64,000 nt of DNA from Vogesella sp. XCS3 (GCF_020616155.1 NZ_CP085530.1:3248501-3312500); one strand, 5' to 3'. Counted from the first letter of the stretch, positions 1 through 10,149 are shown. Notes: generated by a model not told the origin, from the sequence alone. A program made the numbers and translations.

Positions 1-2093
1 TGCTGATCAACCACCCGCTGGATTGCCCTATCTGCGACCAGGGCGGTGAGTGCCAGCTGCAAGATCTGGCCGTGGGCTACGGTAATTCCGGCTCCCGTTA
101 CCAGGAAGAAAAGCGTGTTGTGGTAGGCAAAGACATGGGCCCGCTGGTTTCCGCCGAGGAAATGAGCCGCTGCATTCATTGCACCCGCTGCGTACGCTTC
201 ACCGACGAAATCGGTGGCTTCCAGGAAATCGGTATGGCTAACCGTAGCGAATTCTCGGAAATCATGCCGTACCTGGGCAAAACCGTGAATTCGGAAATCT
301 CCGGTAACGTGATCGACCTGTGCCCGGTGGGCGCGCTCACTTCCAAGCCGTTCCGTTACAGCACCCGTGCCTGGGAGCTGTCGCGTCGCAAGTCGGTGAG
401 CCCGCACGACGGCCTGGGTGCCAACCTGATCGTGCAGGTCAAACAGAACGAAGTCATGCGCGTTCTGCCACTGGAAAACGAAGCCATCAACGAATGCTGG
501 CTGGCCGACCGTGACCGCTTCTCCTACGAAGGCCTGAACAGCGCCGAGCGTCTGCACAAGCCGATGATCAAGTTCGACGGCAAGTGGCACGAAACCGACT
601 GGCAGACTGCGCTGGAATACGTAGTGAAAGGCCTGAACGGCGTATCTGCCGACCATGGCAAAGACGCTATCGGCTTCCTGACCAGCCCGCACAGCACCAC
701 CGAAGAGCTGTATCTGGCCCAGAAACTGGCCCGCAGCTTCGGCGTAAACAACATCGACGCCGCCCTGCGCCGTAGCGACAGCCGCGTAGCAGCCGCCCAG
801 CAAGGTGCACTGTGGCTGGGCTCCTCCATCACCGAGTTGGCCGCGGCCAAGTCGCTGCTGGTAGTGGGTTCCTCGCAGCGCCAGGAACAGCCGCTGCTGG
901 CTTCCCGTATTCGCCAATCGGTGAAAAAGGGTACCCAGCTGAACGTGATTCACGTTGCCGACGACGAGCTGTTTACCACGCTGAATGCCAAGCTGATCGT
1001 TTCCCCGGCTGCGCTGGTGAATGGTCTGGCCCAGGTACTGAAGGCTGCCGTGTCGATCAAGGGTGCGGAAAGTGCGCTGGATCTGTCTGCGGCCAACGTG
1101 GGCGAGCAGGCGCAAGCCATCGCCGCCAGCCTGTGCGCAACTGATAACGCCGCCATCATCCTGGGTAACGTAGCGCAACACCACCCGGCGTTCTCTGAGC
1201 TGCTGTCGCTGGCGCAAGAACTGTCCCGCGTGACTGGCGCACGTTTCGGTATTACTGCCGAAGCCGCCAACAGCGTAGGTGCCGACGTAGCGGGCGCGAA
1301 CCCGGCACGTGGCCCTATGGGTGCTGCCGTGACGGCCGGCCTGTCCGCTGCCGCCATGCTGGCTGCCCCGCGCAAGGCTTACTTCCTGCTGAACGCCGAA
1401 GTGGAAGCCGATACCTATAACGGCCAGCAAGCCGTTGCTGCCATGAAACAGGCTGCCACCGTGATTGCGCTGACTGCTTATAAAGGTGCCGGTCTGCTGG
1501 ACTACGCCGACGTACTGCTGCCGGTAGCGCCGTTCTCCGAAACTGCCGGCTCTTTCGTGAACATGGAAGGCAAGCTGCAGAGCTTCAACGGTGTGGTGCG
1601 CCCGCAAGGTGAAGCGCGTCCGGGGTGGAAGGTGCTGCGCGTGCTGGGCAATATGCTGAGCCTGGACGGCTTCGAGCAAAACTCCGCCGAAGACGTACGC
1701 GCTGAGCTGCTGGCCAAGGGTGACATCGCCGCCAAGCTGAATAATGCACTGGCTACCACTGCGGCCAACGTGGCTGCACCGGCTGCTGCCGGCCTGGTAC
1801 GTGTGGGTGAGGTACCGCTGTACCACGCCGACCCGATCTGCCGCCGTGCACCGTCCCTGCAGCAAACCGAAGCCGCCGCTACTCCGGTAGTGCGCGTTAG
1901 CCCTGTCGATGCCGCCCGTCTGGGCCTGAACGACGGTGACGCCGTTGTGGTAGAGCAGGGTGGTGCCTCGGTAAGCCTGCAAGTACGTGCCGACAAGGCG
2001 CTGGCTGAAGGAGTGGTACGCGTTGCTGCGGCTCATCCTGCTACCCAGGCGCTGGCTGGCATGTTCGAACCGATTCAGATCAAGCGAGGTTAA
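1..2093 (+). CDS. nuoG: NADH-quinone oxidoreductase subunit G (5' truncated by window edge)
   Basis: Peripheral-arm iron-sulfur subunit of respiratory complex I, which passes electrons from NADH towards quinone. The frame is open from base 3, before the first possible start at 72, and encodes the subunit's N-terminal cysteine motif (CPICDQGGECQLQD) followed by CIHCTRC near 172-192 and a further DLCPVGAL motif. These are [2Fe-2S]/[4Fe-4S] ligand regions. The rest is a molybdopterin-oxidoreductase-like domain rich in Ala and Gly, without obvious cofactor function. The 5' end lies outside the window. The stop is 3 bases before nuoH, as expected in the operon. The family assignment is firm; only the N-terminus is missing. 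Confidence 0.96.
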   Translation, partial: LINHPLDCPICDQGGECQLQDLAVGYGNSGSRYQEEKRVVVGKDMGPLVSAEEMSRCIHCTRCVRFTDEIGGFQEIGMANRSEFSEIMPYLGKTVNSEISGNVIDLCPVGALTSKPFRYSTRAWELSRRKSVSPHDGLGANLIVQVKQNEVMRVLPLENEAINECWLADRDRFSYEGLNSAERLHKPMIKFDGKWHETDWQTALEYVVKGLNGVSADHGKDAIGFLTSPHSTTEELYLAQKLARSFGVNNIDAALRRSDSRVAAAQQGALWLGSSITELAAAKSLLVVGSSQRQEQPLLASRIRQSVKKGTQLNVIHVADDELFTTLNAKLIVSPAALVNGLAQVLKAAVSIKGAESALDLSAANVGEQAQAIAASLCATDNAAIILGNVAQHHPAFSELLSLAQELSRVTGARFGITAEAANSVGADVAGANPARGPMGAAVTAGLSAAAMLAAPRKAYFLLNAEVEADTYNGQQAVAAMKQAATVIALTAYKGAGLLDYADVLLPVAPFSETAGSFVNMEGKLQSFNGVVRPQGEARPGWKVLRVLGNMLSLDGFEQNSAEDVRAELLAKGDIAAKLNNALATTAANVAAPAAAGLVRVGEVPLYHADPICRRAPSLQQTEAAATPVVRVSPVDAARLGLNDGDAVVVEQGGASVSLQVRADKALAEGVVRVAAAHPATQALAGMFEPIQIKRG

Positions 2094-2096
2094 TCC

Positions 2097-3143
2097 ATGG
2101 AACTTCTGCAAAGTTTGCTGGGTAGCGAGGCCGGTATGGCAGTGTGGACACTGCTGAAAATCCTGGCCATTGTTGCCCCGCTGATGATTGGTGTGGCCTA
2201 CCTGACGCTCGCAGAGCGCAAGGTGATCGGCTACATGCAGATCCGTATCGGCCCCAACCGCGTCGGCCCGAAAGGGCTGCTGCAGCCACTGGCTGACGGT
2301 GTGAAACTGCTGATGAAGGAAATCATCCTGCCGACCCAGTCGAGCAAGGGTCTTTTCCTGCTGGCTCCGGTGCTGTCCATCATGCCGGCGCTGGCTGCCT
2401 GGGCGGTGATCCCGTTCAACGACACCATGGTGCTGGCTAACATCAACGCCTCGCTGCTGTACATCATGGCCATTACGTCCATGGGCGTGTATGGCGTGAT
2501 CGTGGCCGGCTGGGCGGGTAACTCCAAGTACTCCTTCCTGGGTGCGCTGCGCTCTTCGGCTCAGATCGTGTCCTACGAACTGGCCATGGGCTTTGCGCTG
2601 GTAGGTGTACTGATGGTGTCCAGCAGCCTGAACCTGGTGGATATCGTGAACCAGCAAGGCCAGGGCATTGCCGGTGGCTCGATCTTCTCCTGGAACTGGC
2701 TGCCGCTGTTCCCGCTGTTCATCGTGTACCTGGTATCCGGTGTAGCAGAAACCAACCGTGCCCCGTTTGACGTGGCCGAGGGTGAGTCCGAGATCGTGGC
2801 CGGTTTCCACGTGGAATACTCCGGTATGGCTTTCGCCATCTTCTTCCTGGCCGAATACGCCAACATGATCCTGGTGGCAGCACTGACTTCCATCATGTTC
2901 CTGGGTGGCTGGCTGTCGCCGTTCCCGGCAAGCTGGGGCGCACTGGGTGCATCCAGCATTGTCTGGCTGCTGGTGAAGATGTCCGCGGTACTGTTCTGCT
3001 TCCTGTGGTTCCGTGCAACGTTCCCGCGTTATCGCTATGACCAGATCATGCGTCTGGGCTGGAAAGTGTTTATTCCGGTAACGCTGGTGTCGATTCTGGT
3101 TCTGGGCCTGTGGATGCTGAGTCCGCTGTCGCTCTGGAAGTGA
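2097..3143 (+). CDS. nuoH: NADH-quinone oxidoreductase subunit H
   Basis: Membrane subunit of complex I at the junction of the peripheral and membrane arms, contributing to the quinone chamber. The 348-aa product is almost entirely hydrophobic, with about eight membrane segments. It carries the family signatures [20 protein letters not shown] near residues 35-55 and an acidic loop ([20 protein letters not shown]) near 225-245 that is typical of NuoH quinone-site loops. Length matches the family. ATG 2097 follows the nuoG stop directly, so translation is probably coupled. Confidence 0.97.
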   Translation: MELLQSLLGSEAGMAVWTLLKILAIVAPLMIGVAYLTLAERKVIGYMQIRIGPNRVGPKGLLQPLADGVKLLMKEIILPTQSSKGLFLLAPVLSIMPALAAWAVIPFNDTMVLANINASLLYIMAITSMGVYGVIVAGWAGNSKYSFLGALRSSAQIVSYELAMGFALVGVLMVSSSLNLVDIVNQQGQGIAGGSIFSWNWLPLFPLFIVYLVSGVAETNRAPFDVAEGESEIVAGFHVEYSGMAFAIFFLAEYANMILVAALTSIMFLGGWLSPFPASWGALGASSIVWLLVKMSAVLFCFLWFRATFPRYRYDQIMRLGWKVFIPVTLVSILVLGLWMLSPLSLWK

Positions 3144-3156
3144 TGGAGCTTAAAGC

Positions 3157-3645
3157 ATGGAAATGATCCGCAATTTTTTCAAAACCTTCCTGCTGGTTGA
3201 ACTGGTGCAGGGCTTGATGGTGACCGGTCGTCACTTCTTTGCCCGCAAGATCACCGTTCAGTTCCCGGAAGAGAAGACGCCGATTTCACCGCGCTTCCGC
3301 GGCCTGCATGCGCAGCGCCGTTACGCCAACGGTGAAGAGCGCTGCATCGCCTGTAAGTTGTGCGAAGCAGTGTGCCCGGCCATGGCCATCACCATCGAGT
3401 CCGAACAGCGCGACGACGGCACCCGCCGTACCAGCCGCTACGATATCGACCTGACAAAGTGCATTTTCTGCGGTTTCTGCGAAGAAGCCTGCCCGGTAGA
3501 TGCCATCGTCGAGACGCATATCTTCGAATATCACGGCGAGAAGCGTGGCGATCTGTACTACACCAAACCGATGCTGCTGGCGGTAGGTGACAAGTACGAA
3601 GCTGAAATCGCGGCCAACAAGGCTGCCGATGCCAAGTATCGCTAA
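3157..3645 (+). CDS. nuoI: NADH-quinone oxidoreductase subunit I
   Basis: Ferredoxin-like subunit of complex I carrying clusters N6a and N6b, which hand electrons to the last cluster near the quinone site. The 162-aa protein shows two classical CxxCxxCxxxCP motifs, [12 protein letters not shown] and [12 protein letters not shown], about 40 residues apart, and the conserved [17 protein letters not shown] stretch before the first. Length is usual for proteobacterial NuoI. It lies 13 bases after nuoH and 9 before nuoJ, in the standard nuo order. Confidence 0.97.
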   Translation: MEMIRNFFKTFLLVELVQGLMVTGRHFFARKITVQFPEEKTPISPRFRGLHAQRRYANGEERCIACKLCEAVCPAMAITIESEQRDDGTRRTSRYDIDLTKCIFCGFCEEACPVDAIVETHIFEYHGEKRGDLYYTKPMLLAVGDKYEAEIAANKAADAKYR

Positions 3646-3654
3646 GGGGGACTC

Positions 3655-4302
3655 ATGAGCTTTCAGGCTGTCGTTTTTTATATTCTGTCGGCGATCCTGA
3701 TCTTCGCGGGTTTCCGCGTGGTGACGGCTAAAAACCCGGTACATGCTGCACTGTACTTGGTGCTGGCTTTCTTTACTGCGTCCGGCCACTGGCTGCTGCT
3801 GCAGGCCGAGTTCCTGGCGATTGCCCTGGTACTGGTCTACGTCGGCGCGGTGATGGTGCTGTTCCTGTTTGTGGTGATGATGCTGGACATCAACGTAGAG
3901 AAACTGCGTGAAGGTTTCTGGCGTCATTTCCCGCAGGCCGCCACCGTGGCGCTGATCATGATGGCCGAGATCGTACTGGTTTTGTCCAGCCCGGAAGCGC
4001 ATCTTGCCGATGTGAAACCGGCTGCTGCCGCTGCTGCGGCAGGCGAGATCAGCAACGTGAAGGTGCTGGGTCGTCAGCTTTACACCACGTACCTGCTGGC
4101 CTTTGAAGCTGCGGCCGTGATTCTGCTGGTAGCCATGGTGGCTGCGATCGGTATCACCATCCGTCAGCGTAAAGACAGCAAGTATGTTGATCCGGGGGTA
4201 CAAGTACGCGTGCAGAGCAAAGACCGCGTACGTGTCGTGAAAATGGCAGCTACCAAGCGCCAGGACGACGCCGTATCCGATTCTAACGAGCAACAGGCCT
4301 GA
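3655..4302 (+). CDS. nuoJ: NADH-quinone oxidoreductase subunit J
   Basis: Small membrane subunit of complex I in the E-channel region next to NuoK. The 215-aa protein has about five hydrophobic segments and the family stretch [20 protein letters not shown] followed by [22 protein letters not shown] charged C-terminal tail of roughly 40 residues follows the last membrane span. A strong purine-rich ribosome site (AAGGGGG) lies just before ATG 3655. Neighbours are nuoI and nuoK in the canonical order. Confidence 0.95.
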   Translation: MSFQAVVFYILSAILIFAGFRVVTAKNPVHAALYLVLAFFTASGHWLLLQAEFLAIALVLVYVGAVMVLFLFVVMMLDINVEKLREGFWRHFPQAATVALIMMAEIVLVLSSPEAHLADVKPAAAAAAAGEISNVKVLGRQLYTTYLLAFEAAAVILLVAMVAAIGITIRQRKDSKYVDPGVQVRVQSKDRVRVVKMAATKRQDDAVSDSNEQQA

Positions 4303-4324
4303 CGGCCGTAGATTGGGAGGACAC

Positions 4325-4630
4325 GTGCTTACACTCACACACTTCCTGGTGCTGGCCGGCATCCTGTTCGCCATCAGCGTACTGGGTATTTTCCTGAACC
4401 GGAAAAACCTCATCGTGCTGTTGATGGCCATCGAGCTGATGCTGCTCGCGGTGAACTACAACTTCATCGCTTTCTCGCACTTCCTGTCGGATTCGGCAGG
4501 GCAGATTTTCGTCTTCTTCATCCTGACCGTTGCTGCCGCTGAGTCGGCAATCGGTCTGGCTATCCTGGTGGTACTGTTCCGCAATATGGACACCATCAAC
4601 GTAGAAGACTTGGGCAGCCTCAAAGGCTAA
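4325..4630 (+). CDS. nuoK: NADH-quinone oxidoreductase subunit K
   Basis: Smallest antiporter-like membrane subunit of complex I, in the proton pathway next to NuoJ. The frame is open from a TTG at 4313, but GTG 4325 is chosen: it sits behind a GGGAGGA ribosome site and gives [10 protein letters not shown] and 101 residues, the usual NuoK length. Three membrane segments are evident. Glutamates lie within the second and third spans ([10 protein letters not shown] and [12 protein letters not shown]), as in the family. Confidence 0.95.
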   Translation: MLTLTHFLVLAGILFAISVLGIFLNRKNLIVLLMAIELMLLAVNYNFIAFSHFLSDSAGQIFVFFILTVAAAESAIGLAILVVLFRNMDTINVEDLGSLKG

Positions 4631-4666
4631 AGAAACCGGATTTCAATTCTAAAAAGCACGACAAAC

Positions 4667-6703
4667 ATGGATATGAAGAGCTTATACCTGCTGATTGCGC
4701 TCTCACCTCTGGTGGGGTCGGTCATTGCAGGCCTGTTTGGATGGGCGATTGGTCGCCGTGCTGCTCACGTCGTGACAATTCTCGGCGTGGCGGTATCGGC
4801 GGTTCTCTCGATTGGCGTACTGAAGGGCTTCCTTGATGGAAGCGCCCAGGTATTCAATGGCCCTGTCTATACCTGGTTGACGGTGAATGGTTTTGAATTC
4901 TCTGTCGGCTTCCTGGTGGACTCCCTCACCGCGATGATGCTGGTCGTAGTCACCAGCGTTTCGCTGATGGTGCACATCTACACAATCGGCTACATGCACG
5001 AAGACCCGGGTTATCAGCGTTTCTTCAGTTACATCTCGCTGTTTACCTTCTCCATGCTGATGCTGGTGATGTCCAACAACTTCATCCAGCTGTTCTTCGG
5101 CTGGGAAGCTGTGGGCCTGGTGTCCTACCTGCTGATCGGTTTCTGGTTCAAGCGCCCGACGGCGACTTTTGCCAACCTGAAAGCGTTCCTGGTGAACCGT
5201 GTGGGTGACTTCGGCTTCCTGTTGGGTATCGGTCTGGTACTGGCGTATTTCGGCGGCTCGCTGAACTACACCGACGTGTTTGCTGCCGCGCCTGCGCTGG
5301 CCAGCAAAACCATCCAGATCATTCCTGGCGTGGAGTGGTCGCTGCTGACGGTCACCTGCATCCTGCTGTTCGTGGGTGCCATGGGTAAGTCTGCCCAGTT
5401 CCCGCTGCACGTGTGGCTGCCGGATTCCATGGAAGGCCCGACCCCGATCTCCGCGCTGATCCACGCTGCCACCATGGTGACAGCCGGTATCTTCATGGTG
5501 TCGCGCATGAGCCCGCTGTTCGAGATGTCTGATACCGCACTGAACGTGGTGATGGTAGCCGGCTCGATTACCGCGCTGTTCATGGGCTTCCTGGGTATTG
5601 TGCAGAACGACATCAAGCGCGTGGTGGCTTACTCCACCCTGTCGCAGCTGGGTTACATGACTGTTGCGCTGGGCGCGTCTGCCTACTCGGTAGCCATGTT
5701 CCACGTGATGACCCACGCCTTCTTCAAAGCCCTGCTGTTCCTGGGCGCCGGTTCCGTGATCATGGGCATGCACCATGACCAGGACATGCGCAATATGGGC
5801 GGCCTGCGCAAGTACATGCCGATTACCTGGCTGACTTCGCTGCTGGGCTCGCTGGCGCTGATCGGTACGCCGTTCTTCTCCGGCTTCTACTCCAAGGATT
5901 CCATCATCCTGGCGGTACAGGCGAGCAATCTGTCGGCATCGGGCTTTGCCTACTTTGCCGTGATTGCCGGTGTATTCGTTACCGCGTTCTACTCCTTCCG
6001 TATGTACTTCCTGGTCTTCCATGGCAAGGAGCGCTGGATGGAGGTGAAGCACGATCACCATCACCACGATGATGATCACGGTGACGAGCACCATCATGGT
6101 CTGGGCCCGAACGACAAGCCGCACGAATCGCCATGGGTGGTAACCCTGCCGCTGGTGATGCTGGCGATTCCGTCCGTGCTGATCGGTTTCTTTGCCCTGC
6201 ACCCTCTGGTAGGTGGCGAGTTCTTCAAAGGCGTGATCTTCACCAACCTGGAGAAACACCCGGGTCTGGAGGCGGCCATGCACCACGCACACGATGCCGT
6301 GGCCATGGGTACGCATGCCTTTGTTAGCCTGCCGTTCTGGTTGGCCGCAGCTGGTGTGGCACTGGCCTGGTTCTTCTACATGAAGGCGCCGCATATTCCG
6401 GCCGCTATCAAGCAGAAGTGCTCCGGTGTGCATGCCCTGCTGGAAAACAAATACTACCTGGACGAAATCTATTTCGCCGTGTTCGCCAAAGGCTCTCGTG
6501 CGCTGGGTACTTTCTTCTGGAAAGTCGGCGACATGCTGCTGATTGACGGCTTGCTGGTAAACGGCACAGCGCGTCTGGTGGGCTACTTCTCCAGCGTGGT
6601 TCGCAAGCTGCAAACCGGCTTCATCTACAGCTACGCCGCCATCATGATTGTGGGCGTGCTGGTATTGATGACTTACTGGTTCAAGCCGCTGATCCTGCGC
6701 TAG
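4667..6703 (+). CDS. nuoL: NADH-quinone oxidoreductase subunit L
   Basis: Distal proton-pumping (Mrp antiporter-like) subunit of complex I with the long lateral helix. The 678-aa product carries signatures such as FFGWEAVGLVSYLLIGFW, the broken-helix motif HVWLPDSMEGPTPISALIHAATMV, and NDIKRVVAYSTLSQLGYM. Residues about 461-478 form an unusual His/Asp-rich loop (KHDHHHHDDDHGDEHHHG) before the C-terminal helices. ATG 4667 is used. An in-frame ATG two codons on is equally possible, because the ribosome site is weak. The 36-base gap after nuoK is longer than those upstream. Confidence 0.96.
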   Translation: MDMKSLYLLIALSPLVGSVIAGLFGWAIGRRAAHVVTILGVAVSAVLSIGVLKGFLDGSAQVFNGPVYTWLTVNGFEFSVGFLVDSLTAMMLVVVTSVSLMVHIYTIGYMHEDPGYQRFFSYISLFTFSMLMLVMSNNFIQLFFGWEAVGLVSYLLIGFWFKRPTATFANLKAFLVNRVGDFGFLLGIGLVLAYFGGSLNYTDVFAAAPALASKTIQIIPGVEWSLLTVTCILLFVGAMGKSAQFPLHVWLPDSMEGPTPISALIHAATMVTAGIFMVSRMSPLFEMSDTALNVVMVAGSITALFMGFLGIVQNDIKRVVAYSTLSQLGYMTVALGASAYSVAMFHVMTHAFFKALLFLGAGSVIMGMHHDQDMRNMGGLRKYMPITWLTSLLGSLALIGTPFFSGFYSKDSIILAVQASNLSASGFAYFAVIAGVFVTAFYSFRMYFLVFHGKERWMEVKHDHHHHDDDHGDEHHHGLGPNDKPHESPWVVTLPLVMLAIPSVLIGFFALHPLVGGEFFKGVIFTNLEKHPGLEAAMHHAHDAVAMGTHAFVSLPFWLAAAGVALAWFFYMKAPHIPAAIKQKCSGVHALLENKYYLDEIYFAVFAKGSRALGTFFWKVGDMLLIDGLLVNGTARLVGYFSSVVRKLQTGFIYSYAAIMIVGVLVLMTYWFKPLILR

Positions 6704-6743
6704 GGTTGGTTACCGGAATCGATTTAACAAATAGGCTATCTAT

Positions 6744-8240
6744 ATGTTTTCTAATCCTTTGAGTCTGGTGATCTGGACTCCGATTGTGGCGGGCCTTCTG
6801 GTGCTGGCCACCGGCGGTGACCAGCGTGCCACGCTGGCGCGCTGGCTGGCACTGGCTGGTGCCCTGGCGGGGTTCCTGGTATCGCTGCCGCTGTTTACCC
6901 AGTTCAACAACCTGCATGGCGGCATGCAGTTTGTTGAGAACCTGCCGTGGATCGAATCCCTGGGGATTCGCTACCACCTGGGTGTAGACGGCATCTCCAT
7001 GTTGTTTATCGTGCTGAACAGCTTTACCACCCTGATGGTGGTACTGGCTGGCTGGGAAGTTATCCAGAAACGTGCCGGCCATTACATGGCCGCCTTCCTG
7101 ATCATGTCGGGCCTGATCAACGGTGCTTTTGCAGCACTGGATGCCATCCTGTTCTACGTGTTCTTCGAAGGCATGCTGATCCCGATGTACCTGATCATCG
7201 GTATCTGGGGCGGCCCGCGCCGTGTATACGCATCGGTGAAGTTCTTCCTGTACACCCTGCTGGGTTCCCTGCTGATGCTGGTAGCGTTCATCTACCTGTA
7301 TTTCCAGGCTGGCAAGACTTTCGAGATCGAAGCCTTTCAGGCATTGGCCAAGATCCCGCGTGATGTGCAGCTGCTGCTGTTTGTAGCGTTCTTCCTGTCG
7401 TTTGCGGTGAAAGTGCCGATGTGGCCAGTTCACACCTGGCTGCCGGATGCCCACGTGGAAGCGCCTACCGGTGGCTCCATGGTACTGGCTGCTATCACCC
7501 TGAAGATCGGTGCTTACGGTTTCCTGCGATTTGCCCTGCCTATCGTGCCGGACGCTGCGCTGGAAGTGGCCCCGATCATGGTGGGCCTGTCGCTGGTCGC
7601 CGTGGTGTATATCGGCCTGGTGGCACTGGTGCAAACCGACATGAAAAAGCTGGTGGCGTACTCGTCCATCTCGCACATGGGTTTTGTTACTCTGGGCATG
7701 TTCCTGTTTACCGGTAGCCAGATGAACGTCTGGGCGCTGGAAGGCGCGCTGGTGCAGATGGTGTCGCACGGCTTCATTTCTGCCGGCATGTTCTTCTGCA
7801 TTGGTGTGATGTACGACCGCGTGCATAGCCGCAATATCGCCGACTACGGTGGTGTGGCCAACAAGATGCCTATCTTTGCTGCCTTCATGATGCTGTTTGC
7901 CATGTCCAACTCCGGCCTGCCGGCTACCTCCGGTTTCGTGGGCGAGTTCATGGTGATCATGGGCGCGGTACAGGTGAACTTCTGGGTTGCTGCTTTGGCT
8001 GCCACTACCCTGATCTTCGGTGCTGCGTACACCCTGTGGATGTACAAGCGCGTGATCTTCGGTGAAGTAGGCAACGACCACGTAGAACACATGCAAGACG
8101 TGAACAAGCGCGAGTTCCTGGTGCTGGCCATCCTGGCGCTGGCGGTACTGGGCATGGGTCTGTACCCGCAGCTGTTCGTGGAGAAGATGCACCTCTCCGT
8201 GAACGATCTGATTGCGCACGTTGCGCAAAGCAAGCTCTAA
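6744..8240 (+). CDS. nuoM: NADH-quinone oxidoreductase subunit M
   Basis: Antiporter-like proton-pumping subunit of complex I. The 498-aa protein has about fourteen hydrophobic segments. It shows the family motifs YHLGVDGISMLFIVLNSF, YVFFEGMLIPMYLIIGIWGG (conserved Glu of the proton channel), PVHTWLPDAHVEAPTGGSMVLA and TDMKKLVAYSSISHMGFVTLG. The length is typical. ATG 6744 begins 40 bases after nuoL, and nuoN follows. Confidence 0.97.
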   Translation: MFSNPLSLVIWTPIVAGLLVLATGGDQRATLARWLALAGALAGFLVSLPLFTQFNNLHGGMQFVENLPWIESLGIRYHLGVDGISMLFIVLNSFTTLMVVLAGWEVIQKRAGHYMAAFLIMSGLINGAFAALDAILFYVFFEGMLIPMYLIIGIWGGPRRVYASVKFFLYTLLGSLLMLVAFIYLYFQAGKTFEIEAFQALAKIPRDVQLLLFVAFFLSFAVKVPMWPVHTWLPDAHVEAPTGGSMVLAAITLKIGAYGFLRFALPIVPDAALEVAPIMVGLSLVAVVYIGLVALVQTDMKKLVAYSSISHMGFVTLGMFLFTGSQMNVWALEGALVQMVSHGFISAGMFFCIGVMYDRVHSRNIADYGGVANKMPIFAAFMMLFAMSNSGLPATSGFVGEFMVIMGAVQVNFWVAALAATTLIFGAAYTLWMYKRVIFGEVGNDHVEHMQDVNKREFLVLAILALAVLGMGLYPQLFVEKMHLSVNDLIAHVAQSKL

Positions 8241-8259
8241 GCTTACAAGGACAACGCTA

Positions 8260-9714
8260 ATGAATTGGGCTGATCTCAACCTGATGCCGGCATTGCCCGA
8301 GATGTTTCTGCTCGGAGCTTTGCTGGTCATCCTGATGCTTGACCTCTTTATCTCGGATGCCAAGCGCGGCATTACCTACGGCCTGTCCCTGGTGACACTG
8401 GCGGTAGCTGCGTTCCTGCAGGTATCTACTTTTGAAACCTTCAGCACCATTACCCTTAGTGGCCTGTTTGTCGATGACCCGATGGCGGACATCGTCAAGG
8501 TCGCCATGTATGGCGTAACTGCTACTGTGCTGGTGTACACCCGCCAGTATGTAAAAGATCGTGGCCTGTTCAAGGGCGAGTACTACACCCTGGCGCTGTT
8601 TGCGCTGCTGGGCATGAACATCATGGTGTCGGCCGGTAACTTCATCAGCCTGTACATGGGCCTGGAGCTGCTGTCGCTGTCGCTGTGCTCGCTGATTGCC
8701 CTGCAACGTGACTCGGTAAAAGCCACTGAAGCCGCGATGAAGTACTTCGTACTGAGCGCACTAGCTTCCGGCCTGCTGCTGTACGGCATGTCCATGGTGT
8801 ACGGTGCTACCGGCACACTGGATCTGGCTACCGTGGCGAAAGCCGTTGCCGGTGGCAGTGCCAATACCACCCTGATGGTCTTCGGCCTGGTGTTCATCGT
8901 AGCGGGTCTGGCGTTCAAACTGGGCGCCGTACCGTTCCACATGTGGGTGCCGGACGTTTACCAGGGTTCGCCTACTGCGCTGACGCTGATGATTGGTGCC
9001 GCGCCGAAACTGGCCGCCTTCGTGTTTGTCATCCGTATCCTGGTACAGGGTCTGGGTGCCATGGTGGCGGATTGGCAGGGCATGCTGATCATCATCGCGG
9101 TACTGTCCATGGCAATCGGTAACATTACCGCCATTGCCCAGACCAATATCAAGCGCATGCTGGCTTACTCCACCATCTCGCACATGGGTTTCCTGCTGCT
9201 GGGCCTGATCGCGGGTACACCGGAAGGCTACGCCTCGGCACTGTTCTATGCCGTGGTATACGTGCTGACCACGCTGGTAGGCTTCGGCATCTTGCTGGGT
9301 CTGTCGCGCGCCGGTTTTGAGTGCGAAACCCTGGACGACCTGAAAGGCCTGAACGGCCGCAACAGCTGGTACGCCCTGCTAATGCTGCTGGCGCTGTTCT
9401 CCATGGCTGGTATTCCGCCGCTGGCTGGCTTCTATGCCAAGTTTGCCGTGATCCAGGCTGTCGTGAACATCAACCTGGTATGGCTGGCCGTGGTGGCTGT
9501 GATCATGTCGCTGATCGGCGCCTTCTACTACTTGCGCGCCGTGAAAGTGATGTACTTCGATGAAGTACAGGACAACAGCCCGATTGCCATGCCGGCAGAC
9601 ATGAAGCTGGTACTGTCGGTAAACGGTATTGCCCTGCTGGTATTGGGCGTGGTGCCGGAACGTTTGGTGGCCATGTGTGTCGAAGCGATGCAATTGTCGC
9701 TTCACAGCCTGTAA
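8260..9714 (+). CDS. nuoN: NADH-quinone oxidoreductase subunit N
   Basis: Antiporter-like membrane subunit of complex I. The frame is open from 8212, inside nuoM, but ATG 8260 behind an AAGGA site gives the expected N-terminus MNWADLNLMPALPEMF and 484 residues. Motifs include LELLSLSLCSLIALQRDS, PFHMWVPDVYQGSPTALTLMIGA (the family's FHxWxPDVYxGAP signature) and QTNIKRMLAYSTISHMGF. It is the last of the core nuo genes in the window. Confidence 0.96.
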   Translation: MNWADLNLMPALPEMFLLGALLVILMLDLFISDAKRGITYGLSLVTLAVAAFLQVSTFETFSTITLSGLFVDDPMADIVKVAMYGVTATVLVYTRQYVKDRGLFKGEYYTLALFALLGMNIMVSAGNFISLYMGLELLSLSLCSLIALQRDSVKATEAAMKYFVLSALASGLLLYGMSMVYGATGTLDLATVAKAVAGGSANTTLMVFGLVFIVAGLAFKLGAVPFHMWVPDVYQGSPTALTLMIGAAPKLAAFVFVIRILVQGLGAMVADWQGMLIIIAVLSMAIGNITAIAQTNIKRMLAYSTISHMGFLLLGLIAGTPEGYASALFYAVVYVLTTLVGFGILLGLSRAGFECETLDDLKGLNGRNSWYALLMLLALFSMAGIPPLAGFYAKFAVIQAVVNINLVWLAVVAVIMSLIGAFYYLRAVKVMYFDEVQDNSPIAMPADMKLVLSVNGIALLVLGVVPERLVAMCVEAMQLSLHSL

Positions 9715-9728
9715 TCAAGGAATAGTTG

Positions 9729-10025
9729 ATGGAAACCAGCGTTATCACCCTGCTCGTTCTGGCCTTTGTTGCGGCCAACCTGCCTTTCGCTACCCAGCGT
9801 CTGGCAGGTATCAAGAAACTGGCCAACAAGCATTTTGGCTGGCACTTGCTGGAGCTGGTAGCGCTGTACCTGTTGCTGGGTCTGCTGGCGCGCGTGCTGG
9901 AGGGCCGTATCAGCCCTGTGCACGTGCAGAACTGGCAGTTCTATGTGACAACGTTTTCGCTGTTCATGGTTTTTGCCTTCCCGGGCTTTGTCGCCCGGTA
10001 TTTCTGGCAGGCACGCAGCCACTAA
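9729..10025 (+). CDS. DUF2818 family membrane protein
   Basis: Small 98-aa protein with about three hydrophobic segments (residues 5-20, 38-55 and 74-92). I recognise it as the DUF2818 family, which in betaproteobacteria commonly follows nuoN. Its function is not established; position suggests a role in complex I assembly or stability, which is inference. ATG 9729 lies 14 bases after the nuoN stop with an AAGGA ribosome site, so it is probably the last cistron of the nuo operon. A strong terminator follows. Confidence 0.85.
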   Translation: METSVITLLVLAFVAANLPFATQRLAGIKKLANKHFGWHLLELVALYLLLGLLARVLEGRISPVHVQNWQFYVTTFSLFMVFAFPGFVARYFWQARSH

Positions 10026-10034
10026 GTTGGCCGC
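10026..10034 (-). repeat. GCGGCCAAC-family repeat, intergenic copy
   Basis: Copy of the recurrent 9-mer (GTTGGCCGC on the + strand) placed directly behind the last stop codon of the nuo operon and just before its terminator hairpin. Confidence 0.7.
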
Positions 10035-10040
10035 ATGAAA

Positions 10041-10067
10041 AAGCCCGGCGCATGCCGGGCTTTTTTC
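10041..10067 (+). terminator. Rho-independent terminator of the nuo operon
   Basis: Stem GCCCGGC/GCCGGGC with a four-base loop, followed by six T residues. It stands 16 bases after the DUF2818 stop. An A-run on the other side would let it act weakly on the minus strand as well. Confidence 0.9.
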
Positions 10068-10149
10068 GTTTCTGTGCTGGCGTGTGGTATCCAGTATAAG
10101 TAGTAGTGACTGATGATCCCCGCCCCTGCGTCAGCTGTTTTCTTGTGCT

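Noticed and set aside
6047..6100. CAT/CAC-rich stretch in nuoL as a nucleotide microsatellite
   Set aside because: The codons are mixed (cac, cat, gat, gac) rather than a simple repeat, so it is a His/Asp-rich peptide loop.
4703..6613. 636-codon open frame on the minus strand opposite nuoL
   Set aside because: The translation is His/Gln-rich and without domains. It is a shadow of the strongly biased codon use of nuoL, like similar frames opposite nuoM, metK and relA.
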